Of a DNA stretch of 33,680 bases, positions 17,076-25,479 are shown one piece after another. Position 1 is the stretch's first letter, and each line of letters opens with the position of its first letter. The notes beneath the pieces are model-generated. The model was given only the letters and a program-made list of their open reading frames with translations. It did not search any database and had not been told where the DNA came from. The position numbers and the translations under genes are program-made. The stretch comes from Thermodesulfobacteriota bacterium. GTDB taxonomy: Bacteria > Desulfobacterota > Syntrophorhabdia > Syntrophorhabdales > JANXAF01. The stretch is taken from NCBI GenBank assembly GCA_025062045.1, contig JANXAF010000010.1, positions 30,704-64,383 on the forward strand. The letters are read 5' to 3'.

Positions 17076-17336
17076 TCAAACCTCCTCCATTTTTTTTAAA
17101 AGACGGTTCGTACTCACTTCTATGCGATCGATTCTCTCCTTTAAGCTCAAATATTCGTCCGCCATCTCCATAAGGGTCATAATAAGAGCATTTACTGTAT
17201 TTACGATCCCATGTTCTTTTATGACCTCGCTCAGCTTATTATCCACAAGGACAGCAGCCCTTTTGATCCTTTCTTCATCATCTCCTACGAATGTGTATAG
17301 CTGGTTGCCTATCGTCACTTCCACCCTTTTTCCCAT
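17076..17336 (-). CDS. zapA: Cell division protein ZapA
   Basis: The 86-residue product is a typical short ZapA: an N-terminal beta-rich part (KRVEVTIGNQLYTFVGDD), then an alpha-helix and a C-terminal coiled coil (NALIMTLMEMADEYLSLKERIDRIE). ZapA binds FtsZ and bundles protofilaments at the division site. Its ATG shares the final A of the upstream gene's TAA, so the two are coupled. 6S RNA follows 3 nt after the stop, the conserved order that supports both calls. Confidence 0.9.
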   Translation of the reverse strand: MGKRVEVTIGNQLYTFVGDDEERIKRAAVLVDNKLSEVIKEHGIVNTVNALIMTLMEMADEYLSLKERIDRIEVSTNRLLKKMEEV

Positions 17337-17569
17337 TACCTCTGGATGGCCGATATCTTCTCAATGATGGCTCCTATCTTCTCTATAATTAAGTCTTTCT
17401 CGTTCTTCATCAATGTTACTTTCTCTTTCAGTTCCCGATTTTCAGCCTCGAGTAACCTAAACTTCTCCTGAAACCTGTCATTTTCCTCTTTCAGAGCTTT
17501 ATAGTTCTTCAAAAGTGTATCTATCTTCTCTTCCAGTTCCGAAAGTTTATCGTCATCGAAAAGGTTCAT
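17336..17569 (-). CDS. Short coiled-coil, ZapB-like protein
   Basis: The 77-residue product is almost entirely heptad-patterned coiled coil (KLSELEEKIDTLLKNYKALKEEN and onward) with no other domain. E. coli ZapB is a coiled-coil protein of about 80 residues that links ZapA at the Z-ring to MatP. Length, composition and position immediately before zapA make a ZapB-like role likely, but coiled coils align easily and homology is not proven. The stop overlaps the zapA start by 1 nt. Confidence 0.65.
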   Translation of the reverse strand: MNLFDDDKLSELEEKIDTLLKNYKALKEENDRFQEKFRLLEAENRELKEKVTLMKNEKDLIIEKIGAIIEKISAIQR

Positions 17570-17585
17570 ATCGTATTAGATACCC

Positions 17586-18717
17586 CTAATCACCTTTAAA
17601 AGTCAAGCGTAAAAGGTAAGCTTTGATAAACTCGTCTATATTTCCGTCTAGCACTTCTTCAGCGTTGTGCAACTCAAGTTTTGTCCTGTGGTCTTTAACG
17701 AGTTTATAAGGATGAAGTATATAGGAACGTATTTGGCTTCCCCAGGCTATCTCCTTTTTTTCCTGGCCTAGGGCCTTTAACTTTTCCTCCTTTTTCTTCT
17801 TTTCAAGCTCGTAAAGCCTAGATTTCAATATTGAGAGCGCGATCTGTTTATTTTTGTGCTGTGACCTCTCGTTCTGGCATTGAACGACTATTCCGGTTGG
17901 GATGTGGGTGATCCTTACCGCAGACTCGGTCTTATTTACGTGCTGTCCTCCGGGACCACTGGATCTAAAAGTTTCTATGCGTAAATCTTCTTCTCTTATC
18001 TCCACAACAATCTCTTCCGGAATCTCAGGGTAAGCGTAAAAAGAGGCAAATGATGTGTGTCTTCTTCTGTTTGCATCAAAAGGCGATATTCTTACAAGTC
18101 TGTGTATCCCATTTTCGCATTTAAGATAACCGTAGGCGTATGGACCTTTAACAATAAATGTCACATTTTTTATGCCAGCCTCTTCACCATAAAGTATATC
18201 TACGATCTGTGTCTCAAAACCTTTCTTCTCAGCCCACCTAAGGTACATCCGAAGTAGCATCTCAGCCCAGTCTTGAGCCTCAGTGCCGCCAGCTCCTGCA
18301 TTTATGTAAACTATGGCGTTGTCCTTGTCATGCTCCCCCCCGAGCATCCTTTCTATTTCAAATCTATTGAGCTCTTCTTCGAGTTTTTCGAGCTTGCTTT
18401 TGAGTTCCTTTAAATCATCCGGATCGTTCGTCTCCTTGTAAAAGCCTTCGAGGATTACTATTTCCTCGAGCTCCCTCTCACAATTCTTCCACCGTTCAAC
18501 TTCATCCGAAAGATTAGCCCTCTTTTTTAGGATCTCGTGGGCTTTTTCAGGATCTTCCCAAAAGGTCGGTTTTGCAATCTCAGAATCTAACTCTCGGATC
18601 TTTTTACCGATAGAGTCGAGGTCAAAGATGACCCCTTAAAACGTTGATCCTTTCAGAAAGGCTTAAAATCTTTGCCTTTAACTCTTCTGGCTGGATTGTT
18701 TCCTTTTTCCTTTCCAT
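17586..18717 (-). CDS. prfB: Peptide chain release factor 2 with programmed +1 frameshift
   Basis: RF2 releases finished proteins at UGA and UAA. The zero-frame ORF starts at the ATG at 18717 (AAGGA 7 nt upstream) and meets an in-frame TGA after 31 codons, at 18624-18622. The rest continues in the +1 frame from GAC at 18623 to the stop at 17586, giving a protein of about 376 residues. The SPF stop-codon-reading tripeptide is at about 211-213 ([13 protein letters not shown]) and the catalytic GGQ at about 256-258 (GPGGQHVN). The N-terminal part is the helical ribosome-binding domain of class I release factors. Annotation from the longest ORF would wrongly start it at 18347 and lose the first third. 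The gene follows icd by 12 nt. Confidence 0.96.
18622..18636 (-). promoter_or_regulatory. prfB: prfB autoregulatory frameshift site
   Basis: The minus strand reads AGGGGTCATCTTTGA. An internal Shine-Dalgarno-like AGGGG lies 4 nt before the slippery CTT, directly followed by the in-frame TGA. This matches the known RF2 site (CTT TGA C): when RF2 is scarce, the ribosome pauses at UGA and slips +1 to read GAC, restoring RF2 production. Both flanking frames encode recognisable RF2 sequence. Confidence 0.95.
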
Positions 18718-18729
18718 TATTAATCCTTC

Positions 18730-19860
18730 TTATAACAACCTGGCAAGCAAGGCTTTTCCGAATTCTGAACATCTAACCGGTTTTACACCGTCCACATGAC
18801 GTGCGAGATCATAAGTCATTATCCTTTCATTTAGGGTTCTCTCTATCGCATTCTCGATGAGTTCTTTTGCCTTACTTAACCCAATGTAGTCAAAAAGCAT
18901 ACAAGCAGAAAGTATAAACGAGAGAGGGTTCACAACATCCATTCCCGCATATTTGGGAGCACTTCCGTGGGTAGGTTCGAATATTGCCATATCATCACCT
19001 ATGTTTGCTCCAGGAGCCACTCCTAATCCGCCAACCAGGGCTGCACAACAGTCTGAAAGATAGTCCCCATTGAGATTGGGACATAAGATCACATCGTACT
19101 CTTCAGGCCTCAAAATAACCTGCATGAACATATTGTCAGCTATTACATCATTGACTGCGATTTTCTTTTCAGGGAACCTTTCTAGAAACTCGGACAACAC
19201 ACTGTAGGCCCAGGCCCTGAATGCTCCCTCAGTATACTTCATTATGTTTCCTTTATGGACGATCGTTATCTTTCTCCTTCCGTGTTCTACTGCGTAATTT
19301 AGAACCCACTTTACGAACCTCTCCGTTCTTTTTTTACTTATTGGCTTTATCCCGATCCCTGAATCGTAAGGCAAACTGACATCCATCTCATGTTTTAAAA
19401 AATCTATAAGTTTCTTTACCTCCTCACTCTCGGCCTCCCATTCTATCCCTTTATAGACGTCTTCCGTATTTTCCCTAAAAATAATCATATCGATCCTATC
19501 AGGATTCCTTATCGGGCTTGGAAGCCCTTTAATATACTTTATTGGTCTTATACAAACGTAAAGATCAAAGACCTGTCTAAGATAAACATTTATGCTTCTG
19601 AATCCACCCCCAATAGGAGTCGAAAGAGGCCCTTTTATTGCAAACTTCAACTCTTTTATTGTCTCAAGGGTCTCGGGAGGAATTAAAACCCCTTTCTTTG
19701 CCAGGGCCTGCTCACCGGCCAAAAGGAATATCCACTCTATCTCCTTTTCATGATTGTACGCCTTAATTACCGCCTCTTCCAAGAGTTCACGGGAAGCGTT
19801 CCATATATCTTGGCCTGTGCCGTCACCCATTATGTACGGAATTCTAACTTTCTGGGTCAA
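18730..19860 (-). CDS. icd: Isocitrate dehydrogenase, probably NADP-dependent
   Basis: This enzyme oxidatively decarboxylates isocitrate to 2-oxoglutarate. The 376-residue product follows E. coli Icd closely: STPIGGGFRSINVYLR holds the substrate residues S89, N91 and R95, followed by MIIFRENTEDVYKGIEWEA, HKGNIMKYTEGAF and NLNGDYLSDCCAALVGG. The KYAG segment after HGSAP, and TYDLAR later, keep the Lys-Tyr and Tyr/Arg positions that read NADP. Isopropylmalate or homoisocitrate dehydrogenases lack this substrate loop. It is shorter than E. coli Icd (416 residues), mainly by missing the insertion before the VIAD segment. Its ATG overlaps the stop of the small aconitase-like subunit by 4 nt, so product and enzyme are co-expressed. 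Confidence 0.92.
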   Translation of the reverse strand: MTQKVRIPYIMGDGTGQDIWNASRELLEEAVIKAYNHEKEIEWIFLLAGEQALAKKGVLIPPETLETIKELKFAIKGPLSTPIGGGFRSINVYLRQVFDLYVCIRPIKYIKGLPSPIRNPDRIDMIIFRENTEDVYKGIEWEAESEEVKKLIDFLKHEMDVSLPYDSGIGIKPISKKRTERFVKWVLNYAVEHGRRKITIVHKGNIMKYTEGAFRAWAYSVLSEFLERFPEKKIAVNDVIADNMFMQVILRPEEYDVILCPNLNGDYLSDCCAALVGGLGVAPGANIGDDMAIFEPTHGSAPKYAGMDVVNPLSFILSACMLFDYIGLSKAKELIENAIERTLNERIMTYDLARHVDGVKPVRCSEFGKALLARLL

Positions 19861-20354
19861 ACTTTAAACCCTCCATACTTTTTTATGTAGGGGACCAAGC
19901 CACCTTCTTTTAAGATGTCTCGCATAACGAGGGGCAGAGGAGGAAATTTTTTCTCAAAGTTCTGAGTTAAGTTTTTTATGATACCTTCACTAGTATTGAT
20001 CTCAATGAGATCGCCCTCTCTAATTTCATCGACCTCGCAAATTATGGCCAAAAGACCAACATTTATCGCGTTCCTGAAAAAGATACGAGCAAAAGAGGCA
20101 GCAACCACCGCATCTATACCCGCCATTTTTATGATTAGAGGTGCGTGTTCTCTGCTCGATCCAAGTCCGAAGTTCTTACCGGCGAATATAAAGTCTCCTT
20201 TCCTCACTTTCTTGTAAAAGCCTTGATGGATGTCCTCAAAAAGGTGTTTTGTCAGCTCCTCCAAGTTCGACCTCAGATGGTAAAACCTCCCTGGGATTAT
20301 GTGGTCAGTGGATATGTTGTCACCAAATTTCCATGCCCTTCCCCTCAGTATCAT
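19857..20354 (-). CDS. Small (swivel) subunit of aconitase/homoaconitase-type isomerase
   Basis: The 165-residue product is a LeuD-family swivel domain: [29 protein letters not shown] (substrate-binding loop) and [13 protein letters not shown] are intact. In this family the loop after the IIPG motif discriminates substrates: isopropylmalate isomerases carry hydrophobic residues (YLVY type), while archaeal homoaconitase carries an arginine (YLRT type). Here it reads FYHLRS, with R28 in the homoaconitase-like position, favouring a tricarboxylate substrate such as citrate. With citrate synthase and icd in the same operon, a two-subunit aconitase is the best guess. GGAGGT lies 5 nt before the ATG, which is inside the end of the large-subunit gene (35-nt overlap). 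Confidence 0.85.
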   Translation of the reverse strand: MILRGRAWKFGDNISTDHIIPGRFYHLRSNLEELTKHLFEDIHQGFYKKVRKGDFIFAGKNFGLGSSREHAPLIIKMAGIDAVVAASFARIFFRNAINVGLLAIICEVDEIREGDLIEINTSEGIIKNLTQNFEKKFPPLPLVMRDILKEGGLVPYIKKYGGFKV

Positions 20355-21612
20355 CCATTACCTCCCTGGGATCTGTGATCTTTCCTTTAAGAGCAGACGC
20401 GGCTGCTGTGGCTGGAGAAGCAAGATATACTTCAGACTCGGGGTTGCCCATTCTTCCCAAAAAATTCCTGTTGGATGTCGAAAGGCATCTCTCGCCATCT
20501 CCCGGGATTCCCATGTGGAGTCCAATGCACGGACCGCATCCCGGTGGAAGGATTATAGCTCCCGCCTCAAGTAAAGTCGTTACTATGCCTTCTTGAAGAG
20601 CCTGGTAATAGACGAATTTTGATGCGGGGCAGACGATAAGCCGCACATTTTTGTGGACCTTTCTTCCCTTCAAAATGTTAGCCGCAATTCTCAAATCTCC
20701 TATCCTTCCATTGGTACAGGAACCGATAAATATTTGTTGTACTTCAATGTTCTTTTGAGAAATCTCCTCTACGCTTTTTACGTTGTCAACTGAATGTGGG
20801 AGACTCACTTGAGGGGTTATCTTTTCGATGTCTATCTCGTAAACTTTCTCATACTTTGCGTCTTCATCTGGTATTATCTCTACGTAAGTTTTTTCCCTCC
20901 CCCGAGCCCTAAGATACATGAAAGTGACAAGATCCGAGGGAAAGAGCCCGCATTTCGCACCCGCTTCAACTGCCATATTCGCAATCGTCATTCTTGCTTC
21001 AACCGGAAGTTTCCGTACAGTTTCTCCCACAAACTCCATCGACTTGTAATTGGCACCATCTGCTCCTATCATGCCTATGATATAGAGGATAACATCTTTG
21101 CTGAAAACTCCTGTCTTAAACTCCCCATGAAGCACAAACTTATAGCATTCTGGAACTCTTATCCACGTTTTGCCGAGACCCATAGCAACCGCTATGTCTG
21201 TCGATCCCATACCTGTCGCAAAAGAACCTAACGCACCTCCTGTCGTTGTGTGAGAGTCCGCACCAAGGAGGACTTCACAGGGCGACAGAAACCGTTCGCA
21301 CATTACCTGATGACAGATTCCTTCTCCCACATCCACAAGCAATGCGCCATACTTTTCTGCAAATTCCCTTATCTTTTTATGGTCGTTGGAAAGTTCCTTT
21401 CTAGGACTTGGGGAAGCATGGTCGATAAAAAAGACAACGTTTTTAGGGTTGAAAAGCTTCTTAAAACCAAGCTCCATAAAACGATTTATCGCCAACGGTG
21501 CGGTACCGTCTTGGAGTAAGATCCGGTCAACGTTCACAATTATGTAATCTCCTTGTCTCACATCGGTTCTTGTGTTTAAACTCAAAATCTTTTCGACTAT
21601 TGTCTTGGCCAA
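20320..21612 (-). CDS. Large (4Fe-4S) subunit of aconitase/homoaconitase-type isomerase
   Basis: The 430-residue product is a LeuC-family aconitase superfamily member. The three cluster ligands are C299 (GSCTNGR), C359 and C362 ([10 protein letters not shown]), and [14 protein letters not shown] and [12 protein letters not shown] complete the active site. LeuC, homoaconitase and bacterial two-subunit aconitase-like enzymes cannot be separated by the large subunit alone. The operon (Re-citrate synthase type enzyme, small subunit with Arg loop, icd) argues for citrate to isocitrate rather than isopropylmalate isomerisation. The start is a TTG at 21612 with GGAGGG 9 nt upstream, giving the usual [12 protein letters not shown]-terminus. 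It follows the synthase stop by 2 nt. Confidence 0.87.
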   Translation of the reverse strand: MAKTIVEKILSLNTRTDVRQGDYIIVNVDRILLQDGTAPLAINRFMELGFKKLFNPKNVVFFIDHASPSPRKELSNDHKKIREFAEKYGALLVDVGEGICHQVMCERFLSPCEVLLGADSHTTTGGALGSFATGMGSTDIAVAMGLGKTWIRVPECYKFVLHGEFKTGVFSKDVILYIIGMIGADGANYKSMEFVGETVRKLPVEARMTIANMAVEAGAKCGLFPSDLVTFMYLRARGREKTYVEIIPDEDAKYEKVYEIDIEKITPQVSLPHSVDNVKSVEEISQKNIEVQQIFIGSCTNGRIGDLRIAANILKGRKVHKNVRLIVCPASKFVYYQALQEGIVTTLLEAGAIILPPGCGPCIGLHMGIPGDGERCLSTSNRNFLGRMGNPESEVYLASPATAAASALKGKITDPREVMDDTEGKGMEIW

Positions 21613-21614
21613 TC

Positions 21615-23438
21615 TTACTTACCCTCCGTTTCCTCTTCTGCTTTAGTTAGATCCTCGAACCTTATGTCAAACCCCAAAACTCCCACAATGTCACCAGAGT
21701 CGTTCCTTATGGGTCCAGAAACTGTAATGCACAGTGCACCTGTGATCCTTGAAGAGTAAAGGTCTGTCACGTGTATCTTACCAGTCTTCATAGGCTGAAT
21801 GAACCAGTCCCTGTCAGAGAAGTCTTCATGGAGACCAATTTTATAGTACTTTGCCCGATCCACAACCTGAGTTATGTTTTTAGTTATTTTTATTCCTTCC
21901 CTATTTACAACGTAGGCGAACTGAATGTAAGGATATTCCTCCACAACCCTCTTTAACACTTCCTCTATCCTTTCCGGAACCATGCTTCGGATCTCGGGAT
22001 CGTCTATGTATCTTTCGATCAAGTGGGCAGCCATCTCGTAAGCCTTTTTCTTGAACATCTCAAATTCGGAAACGAAGATTTCAGGAATATACCGACGTAC
22101 AAGGTGCTCGAGCTCATGATCTGAAATGCAGGTCACTCTTCCTTCTTCGTACTGCCTTAGAACCCATTTATTTATCTTTGCTACCCCTGGATGATTCTTA
22201 TCGATCCTGTCTTTCCCGACCAATGCAAAATGTGTATTGATCCAGTGGGCGATACCTGCAAGCCCAGATTTGTCAGTAACATTGACAGAGATCTGCCTTT
22301 TGAGTATCTTTTCAGTGTCGAAGGAAGTGTATACTTCCCTGTCTTTCATAAGTCCATCTATGTGGATCCCAGCAGACGTTGTATTAAAGTCTGCTCCGAC
22401 GAATGGTTGATTCCTGGGAATGTGGTATCCTATTTCCCTTTCGAAATAGTTTCTGATTTCGGTGATAACGGTCGTATCGATCCCATTATCATTTCCAATA
22501 AGACCGATGTACTCCATGATAAGCCCTTCGATTGGAGCATTTCCGGTCCGTTCTCCTATTCCGAGTAAGGTACCGTTTACATAAGTACATCCGTAAAGCC
22601 ATGCACTGACACTATTGACCAAAACTTTGTGAAAATCGTTGTGACCATGCCACTCCAAGTATTCGGAGGGAACACCGGCATCATCTATCATTGCTCTGAC
22701 TATCTTTCCGATCGACCTGGGAAGAGCAGCCCCAGGATATGTCACACCAAGCCCAAGTGTGTCACATAGCCTTATCTTGACAGGCATCCTTGCCTTTTGA
22801 GAGAGTTCCATAAGTGCCTGTGCAAAGGGAACACAAAATCCGTAGATGTCAGCTCTAGTTACGTCCTCGAAGTGGCACCTAGGTGTTATTCCATGCTCTA
22901 ATGCATCCTCAACTATCTTTAGATATTCGTTATAAGCTTCTGATCTCTTCTTTTTGAGCTTCATGAATATGTGATAGTCGGAGACACTCGTAAGTATACC
23001 CGTCTCTTTAAGACCCATACTTTTTACAAGCTTTAAATCCTCTTTGTTCGCCCGTATCCAACCCGTGATCTCGGGGTACCGAAATCCTTTCTCCAAACAT
23101 TTTTCTACAGCCTGTCTGTCCTTTTCAGTGTAAAGGAAAAATTCACATTGCCTTATCACACCATTTGGACCGCCTAACTTATGCATGAGCTCGTAAAGGT
23201 CAGCAATTTGCTTCACCGTAAAGGGAGGTCTTGCCTGTTGGCCATCTCTGAATGTGGTATCGGTGATGAAAATCTCATCCGGCGGGTCTATGAGTTCGAT
23301 TTTGTGGTCGAATTTTATTCTGCAAACTTCCGAATAGGGAAACATGTCCCTGAAAAGTTCAGGCTCCTCAACCTCAACTAAAGGATACTTTTTTATCTTT
23401 TGAGCATTTTTGAAGATAAAACTCTTGCTCTTTTTCAA
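21615..23438 (-). CDS. Re-citrate synthase-type enzyme with C-terminal Cache/PDC-like sensor domain
   Basis: The 607-residue product has an HMGL/DRE-TIM barrel: [17 protein letters not shown] with metal-binding D60, EWHGHNDF with H264 and H266, and [13 protein letters not shown]. The pattern ([16 protein letters not shown]-like, [30 protein letters not shown]) is the one I associate with Re-citrate synthases of Clostridium kluyveri and sulfate reducers, rather than with LeuA. The reaction would be acetyl-CoA plus oxaloacetate to citrate. About residues 502-596 look like a Cache/PDC ligand-binding domain ([39 protein letters not shown]), where LeuA has its leucine-sensing domain. There is no signal peptide. 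The start is a TTG with AAGGAGGT 4 nt upstream. Homocitrate synthase is the main alternative. Confidence 0.82.
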   Translation of the reverse strand: MKKSKSFIFKNAQKIKKYPLVEVEEPELFRDMFPYSEVCRIKFDHKIELIDPPDEIFITDTTFRDGQQARPPFTVKQIADLYELMHKLGGPNGVIRQCEFFLYTEKDRQAVEKCLEKGFRYPEITGWIRANKEDLKLVKSMGLKETGILTSVSDYHIFMKLKKKRSEAYNEYLKIVEDALEHGITPRCHFEDVTRADIYGFCVPFAQALMELSQKARMPVKIRLCDTLGLGVTYPGAALPRSIGKIVRAMIDDAGVPSEYLEWHGHNDFHKVLVNSVSAWLYGCTYVNGTLLGIGERTGNAPIEGLIMEYIGLIGNDNGIDTTVITEIRNYFEREIGYHIPRNQPFVGADFNTTSAGIHIDGLMKDREVYTSFDTEKILKRQISVNVTDKSGLAGIAHWINTHFALVGKDRIDKNHPGVAKINKWVLRQYEEGRVTCISDHELEHLVRRYIPEIFVSEFEMFKKKAYEMAAHLIERYIDDPEIRSMVPERIEEVLKRVVEEYPYIQFAYVVNREGIKITKNITQVVDRAKYYKIGLHEDFSDRDWFIQPMKTGKIHVTDLYSSRITGALCITVSGPIRNDSGDIVGVLGFDIRFEDLTKAEEETEGK

Positions 23439-23452
23439 GCTTACCTCCTTAT

Positions 23453-25210
23453 TTAAACTATCTTTATCCTGAGCTCACTAAGTTGCCTCTGCGTGACACG
23501 AGAAGGGGCCCCCGTGAGTGGACAAATCCCCTTCTGGGTTTTTGGAAATGGGATTACGTCGCGAATGCTTTTTTTTCCGAGAAGCATCATGAGCAACCGA
23601 TCAAACCCGAAAGCAATCCCGCCATGTGGGGGAGCACCAAGTTCTAACGCGTCAAGGAAAAATCCGAATTTTTCCTGAGCTTCGTTTTCGTCTATGCCCA
23701 AAAGTCTAAACATTTCCGTTTGAACTTCTCTTTTGTGAATCCTTATGCTCCCTCCTCCGATTTCAACCCCATTGAGCACTAAGTCGTAAGCCTTCGCCTT
23801 TATCTCTTCAGGTCTACCACTAAATTTTTTTAAATCCACGGCCGGAGATGTAAAAGGATGGTGTCTTGCAACGTACCTTTTTTCGTCCTCGCTGTATTCT
23901 AGTAAAGGAAAATCAACAACCCATACAAACTTAAGCTCATCGGCACATACACTCTCATATCTCTCACCGAGGTAGATCCTAAATTTGCCCATAATTTCAT
24001 TTACCTTTTCTTTTTGTCCAGCCATAAAGAAAAGAATGTCCCCGTCCTCAGGCGCGAGCCTTTCTTCAATTCTTTTTGAATCTTCATCCGTTAGATATTT
24101 ACTTACGGGGGACTGAAAACCATTCTTTTCTTTTCTCATCCATATTAGACCTTCCGCGCCCAACTCCTTCGCCTTATCTACGCACAGATCCAATTCTTTT
24201 CTAGAAAGGCTCCTTTTTCTGAGATGTATGCACTTAACGCTACCGTTTCTTTCGAGAACTTTTCTCACTATCTCAAGTTGCGTTGTCTGGAATATGTCTG
24301 TGGTGTCGACAATTTTTAAATTTATCCTAAGGTCCGGTTTGTCTGTACCGTAACATTCAATAGCTTCGTCGTAACTCAGTCTTGGAAAAGGTGTTATGAC
24401 ATCTTTCCCCGTCAATCCTTTTACCAGCTCTCTCACCATCCCCTCACTTACTTCTATCACGTCATCCACATCCACAAAACTCATTTCAACATCGATTTGG
24501 GTAAACTCCGGCTGCCTATCCGCTCTTAAATCCTCGTCCCTAAAACATCTGGCAATCTGAAAATATTTGTCAAATCCGGCAACCATTAGTATCTGTTTGA
24601 AGAGCTGAGGAGACTGGGGAAGTGCGTAAAAGTGTCCAGGATTGAGTCGACTCGGCACTATAAAATCCCTTGCCCCCTCCGGTGTGCTTTTTGTAAAATG
24701 TGGGGTTTCGAACTCGTAAAAACCTTTGGAATAGAAGTAATCTCTAACAATCTTATAGGCCCTGCTTCTTGCTTTGAAGATCTCCTGTATTTCGGGCCTT
24801 CTCATATCTAGGTATCTGTACTTCAATCTTAGGATTTCGTTCGGTTCCTCCTCCGTTAAGCTAAATGGAAGCTCTTTACACTCGTTAAGTATATCGAGGG
24901 TTTCGGCGGTGACCTCTACGTCACCTGTTGGAATTTCCGGATTTTCGGTTCCTGGGGGTCTTCTTCTGACGTACCCAGAAACTTTTATCACGTACTCTGG
25001 TCCCACATTCTTTGCCAAACTGTGTGCCTCGGGCGAATATTCGGGTGAAAAAACTACCTGGACAACTCCACTTGTATCCCTCAAATCGACAAAGACGACA
25101 CCACCGTGGTCTCTCTTCCTATATACCCATCCGGAAAGGAGAACTCTTTTTCCAACATCAGTCGTTTTTAGAGTTCCGCAAAGGGAATTTCTGTACACTG
25201 GCCCGCACAA
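23453..25210 (-). CDS. aspS: Aspartyl-tRNA synthetase, probably non-discriminating (Asp/Asn)
   Basis: The 585-residue class IIb synthetase has an OB-fold anticodon domain, motif 2 (FRDEDLRADRQPEFTQID), the bacterial GAD insert (about 280-420), and motif 3 (GIAFGFDRLLMML). The anticodon domain reads RKRDHGG and RRPPGTENPEIPTG. The histidine after RD and the glycine in PPGT match the H31/G83 pair found in the non-discriminating AspRS of Pseudomonas aeruginosa; E. coli has leucine at the first site. Such enzymes also charge tRNA-Asn, which then needs GatCAB. The start is uncertain: TTG at 25210 is 8 nt after a TATAAT with no Shine-Dalgarno sequence, and GTG at 25198 is the alternative. It is the first gene of the long minus-strand block. 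Confidence 0.94.
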   Translation of the reverse strand: MCGPVYRNSLCGTLKTTDVGKRVLLSGWVYRKRDHGGVVFVDLRDTSGVVQVVFSPEYSPEAHSLAKNVGPEYVIKVSGYVRRRPPGTENPEIPTGDVEVTAETLDILNECKELPFSLTEEEPNEILRLKYRYLDMRRPEIQEIFKARSRAYKIVRDYFYSKGFYEFETPHFTKSTPEGARDFIVPSRLNPGHFYALPQSPQLFKQILMVAGFDKYFQIARCFRDEDLRADRQPEFTQIDVEMSFVDVDDVIEVSEGMVRELVKGLTGKDVITPFPRLSYDEAIECYGTDKPDLRINLKIVDTTDIFQTTQLEIVRKVLERNGSVKCIHLRKRSLSRKELDLCVDKAKELGAEGLIWMRKEKNGFQSPVSKYLTDEDSKRIEERLAPEDGDILFFMAGQKEKVNEIMGKFRIYLGERYESVCADELKFVWVVDFPLLEYSEDEKRYVARHHPFTSPAVDLKKFSGRPEEIKAKAYDLVLNGVEIGGGSIRIHKREVQTEMFRLLGIDENEAQEKFGFFLDALELGAPPHGGIAFGFDRLLMMLLGKKSIRDVIPFPKTQKGICPLTGAPSRVTQRQLSELRIKIV

Positions 25211-25218
25211 AGCCCTAA

Positions 25219-25248
25219 ATTATAACTACTGAGGTAAAAGGAAGTCAA
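25219..25248 (-). promoter_or_regulatory. Promoter for aspS
   Basis: On the minus strand TTGACT (25248-25243) and TATAAT (25224-25219) are separated by 18 nt, a strong sigma70-type match. Transcription would begin about 7 nt past the -10 box, at or just before the TTG start codon, so the mRNA would be leaderless or nearly so. Confidence 0.75.
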
Positions 25249-25255
25249 TTTGAAG

Positions 25256-25284
25256 TTGACAATGCGGTTCGGTTCAGTTATCCT
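25256..25284 (+). promoter_or_regulatory. Promoter for the CAU tRNA
   Basis: TTGACA (25256-25261) and TATCCT (25279-25284) are 17 nt apart, placing the transcript start about 10 nt before the tRNA. The -35 box lies 7 nt from the -35 box of the divergent aspS promoter, so two translation-related transcripts share one short control region. Confidence 0.65.
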
Positions 25285-25301
25285 AATTGCGTAAAATCAG
25301 G

Positions 25302-25374
25302 GGGCCCATAGCTCAGTTGGAAGAGCCACCGGCTCATAACCGGAAGGTCCCTGGTTCGAGGCCAGGTGGGCCCA
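25302..25374 (+). tRNA. tRNA with CAU anticodon (Met elongator or Ile2)
   Basis: A 73-nt cloverleaf: acceptor stem GGGCCCA/TGGGCCC, D-stem GCTC/GAGC, anticodon loop CTCATAA (anticodon CAU), T-stem CCTGG/CCAGG with loop TTCGAGG, and discriminator A. CCA is not encoded. The anticodon stem has an A-A mismatch at its outer pair. CAU is read as Met, or as Ile when TilS modifies the C to lysidine; I cannot separate elongator Met from Ile2 by sequence here. The initiator is excluded because the first pair is G-C and the anticodon stem lacks the three G-C pairs. Confidence 0.92.
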
Positions 25375-25423
25375 AAGTACAAAAACTATGATGAAGCTTG
25401 AATGTAAAGTTAAGGTTTCTCCT

Positions 25424-25456
25424 TGAGGGGGTGTGCCAAAGAGGTGCACCCCCTCA
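25424..25456 (+). other. Strong hairpin in the leader of the Zn-ribbon gene
   Basis: TGAGGGGGTGTGCC and GGTGCACCCCCTCA form a 14-bp stem (two G-U pairs) with an AAAGA loop. It is not followed by a T-run (TAAGTTATT), so it is a poor intrinsic terminator. It ends about 10 nt before the GGGGGAGGG Shine-Dalgarno sequence of the next gene. It may stabilise or separate the tRNA from the downstream mRNA. Confidence 0.6.
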
Positions 25457-25479
25457 TAAGTTATTGGGGGAGGGATAAA

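Noticed and set aside
19857-23438. Reading these genes as leuABCD
   Set aside because: The icd substrate loop, the FYHLRS loop of the small subunit and the synthase's Re-citrate synthase pattern and sensor domain argue against leucine synthesis. See findings.
25423-25479. Longer start (TTG at 25423) for the Zn-ribbon protein
   Set aside because: It would translate through the 14-bp leader hairpin and adds unconserved residues; the TTG at 25480 has GGGGGAGGG just upstream and the family N-terminus.
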